A stretch of 64,000 nucleotides of DNA from Bacteroidia bacterium (GCA_030425285.1 JAUIAY010000006.1:62001-126000); one strand, 5' to 3'; numbered from the stretch's first letter, positions 43,124 through 53,748 are shown. A program made the numbers and translations. Notes: generated from the sequence alone by a model not told the origin.

Positions 43124-45073
43124 ATGAAAAAACTATTAGTAATTTGCTTTATTGGTGCTTTTTTATCCTGTAAAAAAGACGCTAAAGAACCAGTAGTCGA
43201 GCTGGCACCCGATATTAAACAGTATACCATTGAACAGTTTATGGACAATGAAGCTGTAGGCAACGGCAGTTTTTCACCAGACAATTCTAAATTATTGGTA
43301 CATAGCAACCGTTCTGGAATCTATAATTTGTATGAAGTCCCTGTAAAAGGCGGTGAATTAAAACCCTTGACACAATCGGACAGCTCCTCTATTTTTGCTA
43401 TTTCGTACTTTCCAAAAGATGAACGCATGCTTTTTTCAGCAGATGGCAACGGAGATGAAATCAATCATATCTACTTGAGAGATACTACAGGAACTGTAAC
43501 TGATCTTACTCCTGAAAAGGGAGCTAAATCCTCATTCTATGGCTGGAATACTGATAAATCAGGATTTTATTATGGTTCCAACAAAAGAGATCCTCGCTAT
43601 TTTGATGTATACGAAATGTCGCTTGAGGACTTCACATCTGATTTAATTTATCAGAACAATGACGGACTTAACTTTAGCGGAATTTCAAAAAACAAACAGT
43701 TCATTGCCCTTTCCCAATCACTAAATACAAATGACTCTGATTTATTTATCTATAACAACGAAACAAAGGAAAAGATTAAGATAAATGATAGCTTAAGCGG
43801 TAACTCTGCACAAGATTTTTCTTTAGACAGTAATACATTTTACTATACTACCGATGATGGTGCGGAGCTTGCCTATTTAATGTCTTATGACTTAAATTCA
43901 GGAGAGAAAACAAAAGTTTTGGAAAGGAATTGGGACATATTGGGAGCAAGCTTCACTGATAAGGGTAATTATATGACTGTTTTTGTAAATGATGACGGCA
44001 AAAATGCCATAGAGGTGTTTGATTCAAAAACCATGAAACCGATTAGCATGCCTGATTTTGGCTCACAAAGTATTACCAGTGTATCATTTTCAGATGATGA
44101 AAGTTGGATGCGTATGTATGTTGGCGGTTCCAACTCACCTTCAGATTTATATACCTATAATTTTTCAACTAAAGAGCAGCATAAATTAACCAATGTTCTC
44201 AACAAAGAGATCAATCCAGATGATTTGGTCACAGCCAAGGTTATTCGCTACAAATCGTTTGACGGTGTTGAAATCCCAGCCATTTATTACTTACCGCATC
44301 AAGCTACTGAAACCAACAAAGTACCTGCAATGGTTTGGGTGCATGGTGGTCCTGGAGGTCAATCACGTCAAAATTTTAGTTCACTAATTCAGTATATGGT
44401 GAATCATGGGTATGCTGTTTTGGCCGTCAATAATCGTGGCAGTAACGGTTATGGTAAAACCTTCTATCAAATGGATGACTTAAATCATGGTGAAAAAGAT
44501 TTACAGGACTGTGTAGAGGGCAAAAATTGGTTAGCCACCCAACCAGAAATTGACGGTAGTAAAATTGGTATTATTGGTGGTTCTTATGGCGGTTATATGA
44601 CTATGGCTGCCCTAACATATGCGCCGGAAGAATTTGACGTAGGTGTCAACATTTTTGGTGTAACCAATTGGTTACGAACCTTAAAAAGCATTCCGCCTTA
44701 TTGGGAATCATTTAGAAAATCATTGTATCTGGAATTGGGTGATCCTTATTCGCAAGATTCCGTGAGGCTTAAAAAAATATCGCCTTTATTCCATACTGAT
44801 AAAGTTACCAAGCCTTTGATTGTTTTACAAGGCGCCCAAGACCCAAGGGTCTTACAGGTTGAATCTGATGAGATTGTTGCAGGCGTTAAAGCCAATGGTG
44901 TTCCTGTTGAATATGTTCTGTTTGAAGATGAAGGGCATGGTTTTGTAAAAAAGGAAAACCAAATTGAAGCCTACAGTCGTGTCATCAAATTTTTGGACCA
45001 ATATTTAAAAGAAGTTGACAAACCAGTGGATGGTGAACTACCAGATACAGAAATTGAAGCTGAAAACCAATAA
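43124..45073 (+). CDS. S9 prolyl oligopeptidase-family peptidase, lipoprotein
   Basis: A 649-aa serine peptidase. A lipobox FLSC (C16) makes it a predicted lipoprotein. The N-terminal half is a beta-propeller (WD40-like PD40 repeats such as NGSFSPDNSKLLVHSNRSG); the C-terminal hydrolase has S487 in GGSYGGY, D573 in GAQDPRV and H605 in EDEGHGF. It most resembles the acylaminoacyl-peptidase/DPP subgroup. It ends at a bidirectional terminator before the convergent Fnr-like gene. Confidence 0.92.
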   Translation: MKKLLVICFIGAFLSCKKDAKEPVVELAPDIKQYTIEQFMDNEAVGNGSFSPDNSKLLVHSNRSGIYNLYEVPVKGGELKPLTQSDSSSIFAISYFPKDERMLFSADGNGDEINHIYLRDTTGTVTDLTPEKGAKSSFYGWNTDKSGFYYGSNKRDPRYFDVYEMSLEDFTSDLIYQNNDGLNFSGISKNKQFIALSQSLNTNDSDLFIYNNETKEKIKINDSLSGNSAQDFSLDSNTFYYTTDDGAELAYLMSYDLNSGEKTKVLERNWDILGASFTDKGNYMTVFVNDDGKNAIEVFDSKTMKPISMPDFGSQSITSVSFSDDESWMRMYVGGSNSPSDLYTYNFSTKEQHKLTNVLNKEINPDDLVTAKVIRYKSFDGVEIPAIYYLPHQATETNKVPAMVWVHGGPGGQSRQNFSSLIQYMVNHGYAVLAVNNRGSNGYGKTFYQMDDLNHGEKDLQDCVEGKNWLATQPEIDGSKIGIIGGSYGGYMTMAALTYAPEEFDVGVNIFGVTNWLRTLKSIPPYWESFRKSLYLELGDPYSQDSVRLKKISPLFHTDKVTKPLIVLQGAQDPRVLQVESDEIVAGVKANGVPVEYVLFEDEGHGFVKKENQIEAYSRVIKFLDQYLKEVDKPVDGELPDTEIEAENQ

Positions 45074-45074
45074 T

Positions 45075-45104
45075 AAAAGAGCCCTGAATATTCAGGGCTC
45101 TTTT
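45075..45104. terminator. Bidirectional terminator
   Basis: A stem AAAAGAGCCCTGAA / TTCAGGGCTCTTTT with a 2-4-nt loop, flanked by A and T runs. It serves the S9 peptidase and the convergent Fnr-like gene. Confidence 0.88.
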
Positions 45105-45780
45105 ATTCTACGCGTTTAAGACCTTCTATATCATCAATCTTTATCTGTTTCCCAGAGGTAGAAATGAATCCATCTTTTTTCAATTGAGAGAGTATTCTTA
45201 TAGCTGATTCCGTAGCAGTACCAACAACATTAGCATAATCCTCACGAGATAAAATAACACTCAAAAAACCATCTTTGTTGCTCCCAAAATGCTCATGAAT
45301 ATATAGCAATGTTTCAGCCATACGTTGTTTTACAGACTTTTGGGCCATGTTTACAATCACATTGTCACTTTCTTTTAAGTCATGCGCCATTTGCTGTAAC
45401 ACATCCATAGAGAAATTGGCATTGTTTTGAAGATCATTTATAATCTCGCTTCTTGGAATAAAACATACTTCCATGTCATTCAAGGCAACAGCACTTAAAT
45501 TTGCTGACTCGTTACCTATCAAAGATCGTTGACCTAACAAATCGCCTTTTACAACTAACTTGACAATTTGGTCTTTTCCATTAGCGCTTAATTTTGATAA
45601 TTTACAGATACCATCCTTAACACAGAATACACCATTTAATGTGTCACCTTCTTCAAAAATAACTTCTCCTTTTTTTATCACTTTAGATGTTTTACAAGCA
45701 GAAATCCTTAACAATTCATCTTTAGTCAGTGCCTTAAGGGAATTAAATTGCCTAATAATACATTGTTCACATTTGTTCAT
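45103..45780 (-). CDS. Crp/Fnr-family regulator, Fnr-like
   Basis: A 225-aa regulator with an N-terminal cyclic-nucleotide-binding fold and a C-terminal winged HTH (LSREDYANVVGTATESAIRILSQLKKDG). Cysteines C4, C7, C29, C53 and C59 in the first 60 residues could hold an oxygen-sensitive 4Fe-4S cluster as in Fnr, though the spacing differs from E. coli. It is divergent from the cbb3 oxidase operon, and two Fnr-type palindromes lie before that operon and before hemN. A microaerobic activator role is a strong inference. Confidence 0.85.
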   Translation of the reverse strand: MNKCEQCIIRQFNSLKALTKDELLRISACKTSKVIKKGEVIFEEGDTLNGVFCVKDGICKLSKLSANGKDQIVKLVVKGDLLGQRSLIGNESANLSAVALNDMEVCFIPRSEIINDLQNNANFSMDVLQQMAHDLKESDNVIVNMAQKSVKQRMAETLLYIHEHFGSNKDGFLSVILSREDYANVVGTATESAIRILSQLKKDGFISTSGKQIKIDDIEGLKRVE

Positions 45781-45815
45781 ACCTGTTTATTGACTTCAGT
45801 AAAATTAACTAAAAC

Positions 45816-45829
45816 ATGACAAATATCAT
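45816..45829. promoter_or_regulatory. Fnr-type operator before the cbb3 operon
   Basis: ATGACAAATATCAT is an inverted repeat of the Fnr type (xTGAy-N4-ATCAx). Its centre is 33 nt from the -7-like box at 45852-45859. On the other strand it overlaps GATATTTG, a possible -7 box for the Fnr-like gene itself. Confidence 0.65.
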
Positions 45830-45851
45830 ATTTTAAGTTCACTTCATTTGT

Positions 45852-45859
45852 GACTTTTG
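45852..45859 (+). promoter_or_regulatory. -7-like box of the cbb3 operon (GACTTTTG)
   Basis: GACTTTTG differs from TAnnTTTG at one base, which fits an activator-dependent promoter. It lies 25 nt before the ccoI ATG. Confidence 0.5.
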
Positions 45860-45884
45860 TTACAGGTATAAATGAGCAAATATT

Positions 45885-48329
45885 ATGGACAAGGTTTCTT
45901 GTTTCCACTGTGGTGATTTATGTAACTCTGAACAAATTACTTATGACAACAAATCATTCTGCTGTAATGGTTGTAAAACGGTCTATGAAATTTTTTCAGA
46001 AAACGATTTAACCTGCTATTACGATTTACAATCGGCACCAGGCAGTACTCCCAAAGGAATTCAAGGAAAATATGATTTCTTATCACAAGAAAACATTATT
46101 GAAAAACTCACGGAGTTTAACGACGGTCGCAACCAAATAGTAACACTCTATATTCCACATATACACTGTAGCTCTTGTATTTGGATATTGGAAAATCTGA
46201 ATAAGTTAAACACAAACATCAGTGCTTCACAGGTTAACTTTGGAAAAAAAACTGTACGAGTTACATATAACAGCACTAATTTTTCATTAAAGGATTTGGT
46301 TCTTTTGTTAAGTTCTATTGGCTATGAGCCCTATATCTCTTTAGAAGATTTTCAAACGGGAAAAAAATCTATTAATAGACAACTGATTTATAAACTAGGT
46401 GTTGCTGGTTTTGCATTTGGCAATGTCATGTTTTTATCATTTCCAGAATACTTTGAAGTTGGTGAATATTGGCTGGAACAATACAAACATCTCTTCCGTT
46501 GGCTTATGTTCGCTTTTTCCTTACCTGTAGTTTTTTATGCGGGACAAGATTATTTTATTTCAGCTTTCAAAGGTCTTCGTTCAAAACTTCTGAACATTGA
46601 TGTTCCCATTGCATTAGGAATAGCAGTTTTATTCATAAGAAGTACTGTTGAGATAATGTTTGATTTAGGGTCTGGTTTTTTTGACAGCCTTACTGGTTTA
46701 GTATTCTTTTTGTTACTTGGAAAATTCTTTCAACAGAAAACTTACTCATTTTTATCTTTTGAACGAGACTATAAATCCTACTTCCCAATTGCCGTAACTA
46801 AATTAGAGCAAGGTGAAGAAATTCCAACCCAGGTTTATGATATTAAGAAAGGTGACAGATTACTCATTAGAAATGAAGAATTAATCCCTGTTGATGGGAT
46901 TCTTATAAATGGTAAAGCACGTATTGATTATAGTTTTGTAACTGGTGAATCGGAAACTGTTAGCAAACAATCTGGTGACAAGCTTTTTGCTGGTGGCAAA
47001 CAAACGTCTGGTGTTATTGAGATGGAGACTCTCAAGTCTGTTGAACAAAGCTATTTAACTCAATTGTGGAGTAATGACGTCTTCAATAAAAATAAGGAAA
47101 GTGGTTTTACAACACTCACTAACGCCATAAGTAAGCGGTTTACAATTGCAGTTTTAACAATCGCTATCTTGGCTACATCTTACTGGTTAATTGTTGACGC
47201 ATCAAAGGCTATGAATGTCTTTACTGCTGTGTTGATCATTGCTTGCCCATGTGCTATTGCCTTATCAGCACCTTTTACTTATGGTAACTTACTGCGTATT
47301 TTCGGAAAGTTAAAATTCTATGTCAAGAATGCTTCGGTTATTGAACAATTGGCTCATATCAATACCATTATTTTCGATAAAACGGGTACTATCACCTCCA
47401 ACAAAAAAAGCACCGCTACATATGAAGGTGATACCCTATCCCCTTCTGAAGAAATTCTTTTAAAGAATACCTTACGTAGTTCTAATCATCCATTAAGCAG
47501 AACGCTTTACGACATTTTAGATGAACATAATATTATTTCCTTAAATCATTTTCAGGAATATGTGGGTAAAGGCATTGAAGCAACATATAATAACGATTCT
47601 ATTAAAATAGGTTCGGCGGCGTTTGTTGGGCAAATGGATACTTCTGTTTTAAACACAACTGTTCATATTAGTTCTAATAACCAATATAAAGGCAAATACA
47701 CCTTTTACAATAGCTATAGAAAAGGTATTTCTAAACTTTTTAATAAACTGAAGAAACATTTTGATTTGGTGATTTTATCTGGAGATAATGAAGGGGAATT
47801 AGAAAATCTAAAAAAATTATTGCCTTCAAAGACCAAATTGATTTTCAACCAGAAACCAGACGATAAATTGGAATACATAAAGTACCATCAAACTGAAGGT
47901 GCCAAAGTCCTTATGGTTGGAGATGGATTAAATGATGCTGGAGCTTTAGCACAAAGTGATGTGGGAATAGCCATATCAGAAAATGTCAATGTATTTTCTC
48001 CAGCGTGCGATGCTATTTTAGACGCTTCTAAGTTTGATAAACTATATCATTTTATCAAGACTTCAAAGCAAGCTATCACCATTATTAAATGGAGCTTTCT
48101 CCTATCATTTATTTATAACATTATAGGCTTATACTTTGCTGTTACTGGTCAACTAGCACCTGTTATCGCAGCCATATTAATGCCTTTGAGCTCTATAAGT
48201 ATTGTTGTATTTACAACTATAGCTACAAACATTTTAGGAAAAAGATTAAGAAAACCCAAACATGATAAAAATCATATTTTAAAAAATCAATCGCACGTAA
48301 TTTTGAACCATAACTTCAAACAGGTATGA
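45885..48329 (+). CDS. ccoI: Copper-translocating P-type ATPase (CcoI/FixI type)
   Basis: An 814-aa membrane ATPase that delivers copper for cbb3 oxidase assembly. The N-terminal Cys-rich domain has C6, C9, C13 and C26, C27, C30; an HMA-type CSSC is at 95-98. The membrane metal site is CPC (454-456) and the phosphorylated aspartate D498 in DKTGT. First gene of the cco operon; its stop overlaps the ccoS start by 4 nt (ATGA). Confidence 0.93.
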   Translation: MDKVSCFHCGDLCNSEQITYDNKSFCCNGCKTVYEIFSENDLTCYYDLQSAPGSTPKGIQGKYDFLSQENIIEKLTEFNDGRNQIVTLYIPHIHCSSCIWILENLNKLNTNISASQVNFGKKTVRVTYNSTNFSLKDLVLLLSSIGYEPYISLEDFQTGKKSINRQLIYKLGVAGFAFGNVMFLSFPEYFEVGEYWLEQYKHLFRWLMFAFSLPVVFYAGQDYFISAFKGLRSKLLNIDVPIALGIAVLFIRSTVEIMFDLGSGFFDSLTGLVFFLLLGKFFQQKTYSFLSFERDYKSYFPIAVTKLEQGEEIPTQVYDIKKGDRLLIRNEELIPVDGILINGKARIDYSFVTGESETVSKQSGDKLFAGGKQTSGVIEMETLKSVEQSYLTQLWSNDVFNKNKESGFTTLTNAISKRFTIAVLTIAILATSYWLIVDASKAMNVFTAVLIIACPCAIALSAPFTYGNLLRIFGKLKFYVKNASVIEQLAHINTIIFDKTGTITSNKKSTATYEGDTLSPSEEILLKNTLRSSNHPLSRTLYDILDEHNIISLNHFQEYVGKGIEATYNNDSIKIGSAAFVGQMDTSVLNTTVHISSNNQYKGKYTFYNSYRKGISKLFNKLKKHFDLVILSGDNEGELENLKKLLPSKTKLIFNQKPDDKLEYIKYHQTEGAKVLMVGDGLNDAGALAQSDVGIAISENVNVFSPACDAILDASKFDKLYHFIKTSKQAITIIKWSFLLSFIYNIIGLYFAVTGQLAPVIAAILMPLSSISIVVFTTIATNILGKRLRKPKHDKNHILKNQSHVILNHNFKQV

Positions 48330-48514
48330 GTGTTATATATATTTTATTAAGCATCAGTGTTATTGTTGCTATTGTATTTTTTGCTGCATTTATTCTTGCG
48401 GTAAAGAAAGGACAATATGATGACAGTTACACGCCTTCAGTAAGAATGCTCTTTGAAGACGAATTAATAAAAGAGCAAAAAAAACCATCTATTAAAACCA
48501 AAAAGACTAATTAA
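48326..48514 (+). CDS. ccoS: cbb3 oxidase assembly protein CcoS
   Basis: A 62-aa protein with one N-terminal membrane helix (about 2-26) followed by a short charged tail with [18 protein letters not shown], the family signature. CcoS is needed for cofactor insertion into CcoN. It lies between ccoI and ccoNO, and overlaps ccoI by 4 nt. Confidence 0.9.
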   Translation: MSVIYILLSISVIVAIVFFAAFILAVKKGQYDDSYTPSVRMLFEDELIKEQKKPSIKTKKTN

Positions 48515-48519
48515 TTATT

Positions 48520-50715
48520 ATGGAAGTTCAACAGTTTCATTACGATAACAAAATCGTTAAAAATTTCCTTTATGCAACCATGCTTTGGGGAGTTGTAGGT
48601 ATGTTGGTAGGATTACTACTGGCATTTATGTTTTTATTTCCAAACCTCACTGACGGCATTTCCTGGTTGAGTTTTGGACGATTAAGACCATTACATACTA
48701 ACGCGGTTATTTTTGCATTTGTGGGTAATGCCATTTTTGCGGGTGTTTATTATTCTTCTCAACGCTTATTAAAAGCCCGTATGGCCAGTGACCTATTGAG
48801 TAAAATTAACTTTTGGGGTTGGCAGCTCATTATTGTAGGAGCTGCAATAACACTACCTTTAGGTTACACCACATCAAAGGAATATGCTGAACTGGAATGG
48901 CCATTTGATATCGCCATAGCTTTGGTTTGGGTAGTTTTTGGCTGGAACTTAATTGCTACCATTTTAAAACGAAGACAACGCCATTTGTATGTAGCACTTT
49001 GGTTTTACATTGCTACGTTTGTAACAGTTGCCGTACTTCACATATTCAACAGTTTAGAATTACCTGTTAATGCCTTGAAAAGTTATTCGGTGTATGCTGG
49101 TGTCCAAGATGCTTTGGTTCAATGGTGGTACGGTCATAACGCCGTAGCATTCTTTTTAACAACACCTTTTTTAGGTTTGATGTACTACTTTGTTCCAAAG
49201 GCAGCGAATAGACCTATATATTCCTACAGACTGTCTATTGTACATTTTTGGTCATTAATATTTATCTATATCTGGGCTGGGCCTCACCATCTATTATACA
49301 CAGCACTTCCTGAATGGGCTCAAAACTTAGGTGTTGCTTTTTCAGTGATGTTGTTAATGCCTTCTTGGGGTGGTATGATAAATGGTCTATTAACATTACG
49401 TGGTGCTTGGGATAAAGTTCGTACAGATCCTGTTTTAAAGTTTATGGTCGTCGCTATTACAGGTTATGGTATGGCAACCTTTGAAGGTCCCATGCTTTCA
49501 TTAAAAACCATGAATGCCATGGCGCATTTTACTGATTGGATTATTGCACACGTACACGTTGGTGCCTTGGCGTGGAATGGCTTCCTAACCTTTGGTATGA
49601 TATACTATTTAGTGCCTCGATTATTTAAAACTAAACTTCATTCTACAGCTTTGGCCAATTTACACTTCTGGGTAGGCACCTTGGGTATTATTTTGTATGC
49701 CTTGCCAATGTATGTTGCTGGTTTTACTCAATGGGCTATGTGGAAACAATTTAATCCAGATGGTACATTGGTATATGGAAACTTTTTAGAAACCGTCACC
49801 GAAATCATCCCGATGTACTGGATGCGTGCTATAGGCGGGACACTTTTCATCACCGGAATGCTTATTATGATTTACAATGTGATTGTAACCATAAAATCAG
49901 GTAGTAAGGTATCAGACGAGCTAGCTGAAGCTCCTGCTCTACAACGTGTTTCAAAACACCGTGTTGCAGGCGAAGGATGGCATACGTGGTTAGAACGCAA
50001 ACCTATCAAATTGACTATTTGGGCAACCATTGCCATTTTAATTGGTGGTATTGTTCAAATTGTACCAACCATTATGGTTAAGTCCAACATTCCAACCATT
50101 ACTAGTGTGAAACCCTATACGCCTTTAGAGTTAGAAGGTCGTGATATTTATATCCGTGAAGGTTGCGTAGGTTGTCACTCACAGATGATTAGACCATTTA
50201 GGGATGAAGTAGAGCGCTATGGCGAATACTCCAAAGCTGGTGAATATGTTTATGACCATCCATTCTTGTGGGGAAGTAAACGTACAGGACCAGATCTACA
50301 TCGTGTTGGTGGTAAGTATTCTGACAATTGGCATTTAAACCACATGTACGATCCACAAAGTACCTCATCTGGTTCCATCATGCCAGCCTATCAGTGGTTA
50401 ATCCGAAATGAATTGGATAAATCGCAAACAGAAGCCAAGATGCGTGCTATGGTTAAACTAGGGGTTCCTTACAACGAAGAAGATATTGCTAATGCACAAT
50501 CAAATATGTTGGAACAGGGAACACAAATAGAGAAAAACCTATACAATGACCCTGATTTTGAAGAAACATACGAAGCCGACAAAAAAGCTGGAGGGCCTGA
50601 TTTTGTTGAAATGCGTAATCGTGAAATAGTAGCACTTATCGCCTATTTGCAGCGATTGGGAACGGACATTAAAGTAACCGATTTAAAAGAAACAGAAGCA
50701 ACCACTCAAAAATAA
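48520..50715 (+). CDS. ccoNO: cbb3 cytochrome c oxidase, fused CcoN-CcoO
   Basis: A 731-aa fusion of the catalytic subunit I (CcoN, about 1-470, twelve membrane helices with histidine ligands in [26 protein letters not shown] and [12 protein letters not shown]) and the monohaem subunit II (CcoO, from about 500). The haem c site is CVGCH (549-553) followed by SQMIRPF. The fused form is known in Bacteroidetes. It reduces oxygen at high affinity in the inner membrane. Confidence 0.96.
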   Translation: MEVQQFHYDNKIVKNFLYATMLWGVVGMLVGLLLAFMFLFPNLTDGISWLSFGRLRPLHTNAVIFAFVGNAIFAGVYYSSQRLLKARMASDLLSKINFWGWQLIIVGAAITLPLGYTTSKEYAELEWPFDIAIALVWVVFGWNLIATILKRRQRHLYVALWFYIATFVTVAVLHIFNSLELPVNALKSYSVYAGVQDALVQWWYGHNAVAFFLTTPFLGLMYYFVPKAANRPIYSYRLSIVHFWSLIFIYIWAGPHHLLYTALPEWAQNLGVAFSVMLLMPSWGGMINGLLTLRGAWDKVRTDPVLKFMVVAITGYGMATFEGPMLSLKTMNAMAHFTDWIIAHVHVGALAWNGFLTFGMIYYLVPRLFKTKLHSTALANLHFWVGTLGIILYALPMYVAGFTQWAMWKQFNPDGTLVYGNFLETVTEIIPMYWMRAIGGTLFITGMLIMIYNVIVTIKSGSKVSDELAEAPALQRVSKHRVAGEGWHTWLERKPIKLTIWATIAILIGGIVQIVPTIMVKSNIPTITSVKPYTPLELEGRDIYIREGCVGCHSQMIRPFRDEVERYGEYSKAGEYVYDHPFLWGSKRTGPDLHRVGGKYSDNWHLNHMYDPQSTSSGSIMPAYQWLIRNELDKSQTEAKMRAMVKLGVPYNEEDIANAQSNMLEQGTQIEKNLYNDPDFEETYEADKKAGGPDFVEMRNREIVALIAYLQRLGTDIKVTDLKETEATTQK

Positions 50716-50719
50716 GACT

Positions 50720-50905
50720 ATGCTGAAATTTGTAAAAAACCACATGGAGAGTATCACAGGAATAGAAATCTATCCCATTATCTCACTTTTGATCTTTTTC
50801 ATCTTTTTTGTCGTGTTATTTTGGTGGGTTTTCACCGCTAAAAAGGACTACATTAAGACTGTAAGCAACATTCCATTAGATAACCAAAACCAAACTGAAT
50901 TATGA
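50720..50905 (+). CDS. ccoQ: CcoQ-like small subunit
   Basis: A 61-aa protein with one membrane helix (about 16-40, ISLLIFFIFFVVLFWWVF) and a short charged C-terminus. Position between ccoNO and ccoP (4-nt overlap with ccoP) and size identify it as the CcoQ/FixQ-type stabilising subunit. Confidence 0.82.
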   Translation: MLKFVKNHMESITGIEIYPIISLLIFFIFFVVLFWWVFTAKKDYIKTVSNIPLDNQNQTEL

Positions 50906-51864
50906 AATCGTTATTCCCATCTTGGATAAGAGTTCCTGTTTTATTCTTTATAATTTTTGGACTCATTGAATATTTTATTGATTCAGGCGCGAAGCCTGCA
51001 TTCATGGAACAACCTGCCATTATGCTATTTCTGGTTTTGGTATTGGTTATTTTGGTGGCTATTGAAGCTATTGTTAGCTCAATGGATAACATCCTGTACC
51101 AAAGTCTTGATGAAGCTGGCAAAGCGCGCTACAAAGCAGAAAAAGAAAAACCATCAAAATTTGCCACGTGGATACAAAATACCTATAAAAAGTTATTGAG
51201 ACAAAAGCCTGTTGAAGAAGAACATGAAATAATTTTAGACCACAATTATGATGGCATACGTGAACTGGATAACGATTTACCACCATGGTGGCTTTATGGC
51301 TTTTACGCATCCATAATCTTTGGTGCTATTTATCTAATAAAGTATCATGTTTTCAATGGTGATAATCAATATGATGAACTGGAAACAGAGTACGCCGAAG
51401 CCAAAATTGCCATAGAAGAATATAAACGAACAGCCAAAGACTTGGTTGATATCAATACCGTAACAGTCTTAACCGATGCAGCCGACCTTAAAGCTGGTCA
51501 AGCTGTTTTTGAAACCAACTGTGTGGCCTGCCACATGACTGATGGTGGCGGTGGTATTGGTCCTAATCTTACTGACAAGTATTGGATACTAGGCGGTGGA
51601 ATTAAAAACATTTTCAATACTGTTTCCGAAGGCGGTCGTAATGGTAAAGGTATGATTGCTTGGAAACAAAGTCTAAAACCTTCAGAAATTGCACAGGTAT
51701 CTAGTTATGTATTACAATTTCAAGGCACTACACCAGCAAAACCAAAAGATCCTGAAGGTGATATTTGGGTTGATGAAAATGCCCCTGAAGCAGACATTCC
51801 TACTGAAGAAATGGAAATTAAAACCGACTCTGTCATTTCAATCGAAAAAGAACCTATTAATTAA
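50902..51864 (+). CDS. ccoP: cbb3 cytochrome c oxidase subunit III (CcoP)
   Basis: A 320-aa membrane-anchored cytochrome c. Two N-terminal hydrophobic segments (about 8-25 and 36-55) and one at about 130-150 (PPWWLYGFYASIIFGAIYLI) precede a single haem domain with CVACH (207-211). Canonical proteobacterial CcoP has two CxxCH motifs; only one is present here. The acidic C-terminal tail ends the protein. It feeds electrons to CcoNO. Confidence 0.93.
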   Translation: MKSLFPSWIRVPVLFFIIFGLIEYFIDSGAKPAFMEQPAIMLFLVLVLVILVAIEAIVSSMDNILYQSLDEAGKARYKAEKEKPSKFATWIQNTYKKLLRQKPVEEEHEIILDHNYDGIRELDNDLPPWWLYGFYASIIFGAIYLIKYHVFNGDNQYDELETEYAEAKIAIEEYKRTAKDLVDINTVTVLTDAADLKAGQAVFETNCVACHMTDGGGGIGPNLTDKYWILGGGIKNIFNTVSEGGRNGKGMIAWKQSLKPSEIAQVSSYVLQFQGTTPAKPKDPEGDIWVDENAPEADIPTEEMEIKTDSVISIEKEPIN

Positions 51865-51869
51865 AACAC

Positions 51870-53294
51870 GTGGAAACTCCAGAAAACGAATCATTTAGAG
51901 ATTCTATTGGTACCATCACAGAAGAAGGGAAACGTGCTTGGGTCTATCCCAAAAAACCCAGCGGTCCTTTGTATGAAAAACGCAAAATAGTGAGCTATTT
52001 TTTATTGGCTTTTCTATTTGCCGCACCTTTCATTAAAATTAATGGCAACCAATTTCTGATGTTCAATGTATTGGAGCGTCGCTTCAATATTTTTGGGTTT
52101 CCTTTTTGGCCACAGGACTTTCATCTTTTTGTAATCTCCATGATTATTGGTGTTGTCTTTGTCACTCTTTTCACTGTTGGCTTCGGCCGCATTTTTTGTG
52201 GTTGGATCTGCCCGCAAACTATTTTTATGGAAATGGTTTTTAGACGGATAGAATATTGGATTGAAGGTGACAGAAATAAACAACGTAAACTGGATAAGCA
52301 AAAATGGGATGCCGAAAAAATTAGAAAACGCTTATTAAAATGGTTTATCTTTTTAGTTATCTCATTCCTGATTGCTAATATCTTTCTAGCCTATTTAATT
52401 GGAAGTGATAAACTCCTGAAATATGTAACCGACGGACCTACACAACATTTAGGCACTTTATTGCCGTTGATTATTTTCACAGCCGTGTTCTACTTTGTAT
52501 TCGCTTGGTTCAGAGAACAGGTTTGTATTATAGCTTGCCCGTACGGACGACTACAAGGGGTGCTTTTGGACAACAAATCTATTGTTGTAGCTTATGATCA
52601 CAAGCGAGGTGAAGGCGAAAATGGTCGTAAGAAATTCAGAAAGAATGAAGACCGTGAAGCATTGGGTCATGGAGACTGTATTGATTGTTTGCAATGTGTT
52701 CACGTATGTCCAACAGGTATCGATATTAGAAATGGTACACAACTGGAATGTGTAAACTGTACCGCCTGTATTGATGAGTGTGACCATATTATGGAAAGTA
52801 TCAATTTACCAAAGGGTCTAATTCGTTATGCCAGTGAAGATGAAATTGAAAAGAAAGAGAAATTCAAGCTCACTGCACGAATGAAAGGATATATTGCTGT
52901 TTTGGTAATTTTAATAGGTGTTTTGATTGGCATGCTTTTAATTAGAAATGATGTGGAGGCCAGAGTGCTCCGCTTACCAGGTCAACTTTACGAGCACAAA
53001 GAAAACAATATAATCAGTAATGTATTTACATATAAACTTGTCAACAAAACGGTTCACGAAATTGAAAACGTACATTTCAAATTACGCAAATATGAAGGAA
53101 CCATTAATGTGGTATCCCATTCAGATAATATTGTGATACCCGAAGAAGGCCTTGCAGAAGGCACCTTATTTATTGAAATTAATAAAAATCAGCTATCTGG
53201 GGATAAAAACAAACTGTTTATTGATGTTTACAGTGGTGATAAACTCATTGAAACCACCACAGTAAACTTTTTAGGGCCTAGAAGTTATAATTAG
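51870..53294 (+). CDS. ccoG: Cytochrome oxidase accessory protein CcoG
   Basis: A 474-aa membrane ferredoxin-like protein implicated in copper reduction during cbb3 assembly. N-terminal membrane helices with GRIFCGWICPQTIFMEMVFR are followed by two 4Fe-4S sites, C270/273/276/280 and C294/297/300/304; the C-terminal part is an immunoglobulin-like periplasmic domain. The start is a GTG at 51870, 5 nt after ccoP. Confidence 0.94.
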   Translation: METPENESFRDSIGTITEEGKRAWVYPKKPSGPLYEKRKIVSYFLLAFLFAAPFIKINGNQFLMFNVLERRFNIFGFPFWPQDFHLFVISMIIGVVFVTLFTVGFGRIFCGWICPQTIFMEMVFRRIEYWIEGDRNKQRKLDKQKWDAEKIRKRLLKWFIFLVISFLIANIFLAYLIGSDKLLKYVTDGPTQHLGTLLPLIIFTAVFYFVFAWFREQVCIIACPYGRLQGVLLDNKSIVVAYDHKRGEGENGRKKFRKNEDREALGHGDCIDCLQCVHVCPTGIDIRNGTQLECVNCTACIDECDHIMESINLPKGLIRYASEDEIEKKEKFKLTARMKGYIAVLVILIGVLIGMLLIRNDVEARVLRLPGQLYEHKENNIISNVFTYKLVNKTVHEIENVHFKLRKYEGTINVVSHSDNIVIPEEGLAEGTLFIEINKNQLSGDKNKLFIDVYSGDKLIETTTVNFLGPRSYN

Positions 53295-53301
53295 AACTAT
53301 T

Positions 53302-53748
53302 ATGAAAATTAATTGGGGAACAGGCATTGTCATTGCTTTTATAGGCTTTATTGGTTTTATCATGTATTTCGTGATTAACATGAACACCAATAAAAAGTAT
53401 GATACTGATTTAGTAACAGAAGATTACTATAGACAAGAATTGGAATTTCAAAATGATATCAATAAAGTTGCGAATTCTAAAAATTTAGAAAAAAACATCC
53501 GTTATAAAAAAACGGATGAAGGCTTAATCATTGAATTTCCTGAAACACTTAAAGCAGAAAACATTACAGGAAAAGTGTTCCTATACAGACCATCTAATAA
53601 ACAATTTGACTTCGAAACAGACATTTCCTTGTCAAACCACAATTTGCTCATACCTGACAAACGTTTATTGGATGGTCGCTGGAACATTAAAGTAGATTGG
53701 CAATATAACAGAAAATCATATCTATTCAAAAAAGAAATTGTTTACTAA
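53302..53748 (+). CDS. FixH-family protein
   Basis: A 148-aa protein with one N-terminal membrane helix (about 7-27) and a periplasmic beta-rich domain, ending GRWNIKVDWQYNRKSYLFKKEIVY, typical of FixH/CcoH-like proteins that help cbb3 assembly. It is 7 nt after ccoG and directly abuts the next gene. Confidence 0.85.
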   Translation: MKINWGTGIVIAFIGFIGFIMYFVINMNTNKKYDTDLVTEDYYRQELEFQNDINKVANSKNLEKNIRYKKTDEGLIIEFPETLKAENITGKVFLYRPSNKQFDFETDISLSNHNLLIPDKRLLDGRWNIKVDWQYNRKSYLFKKEIVY

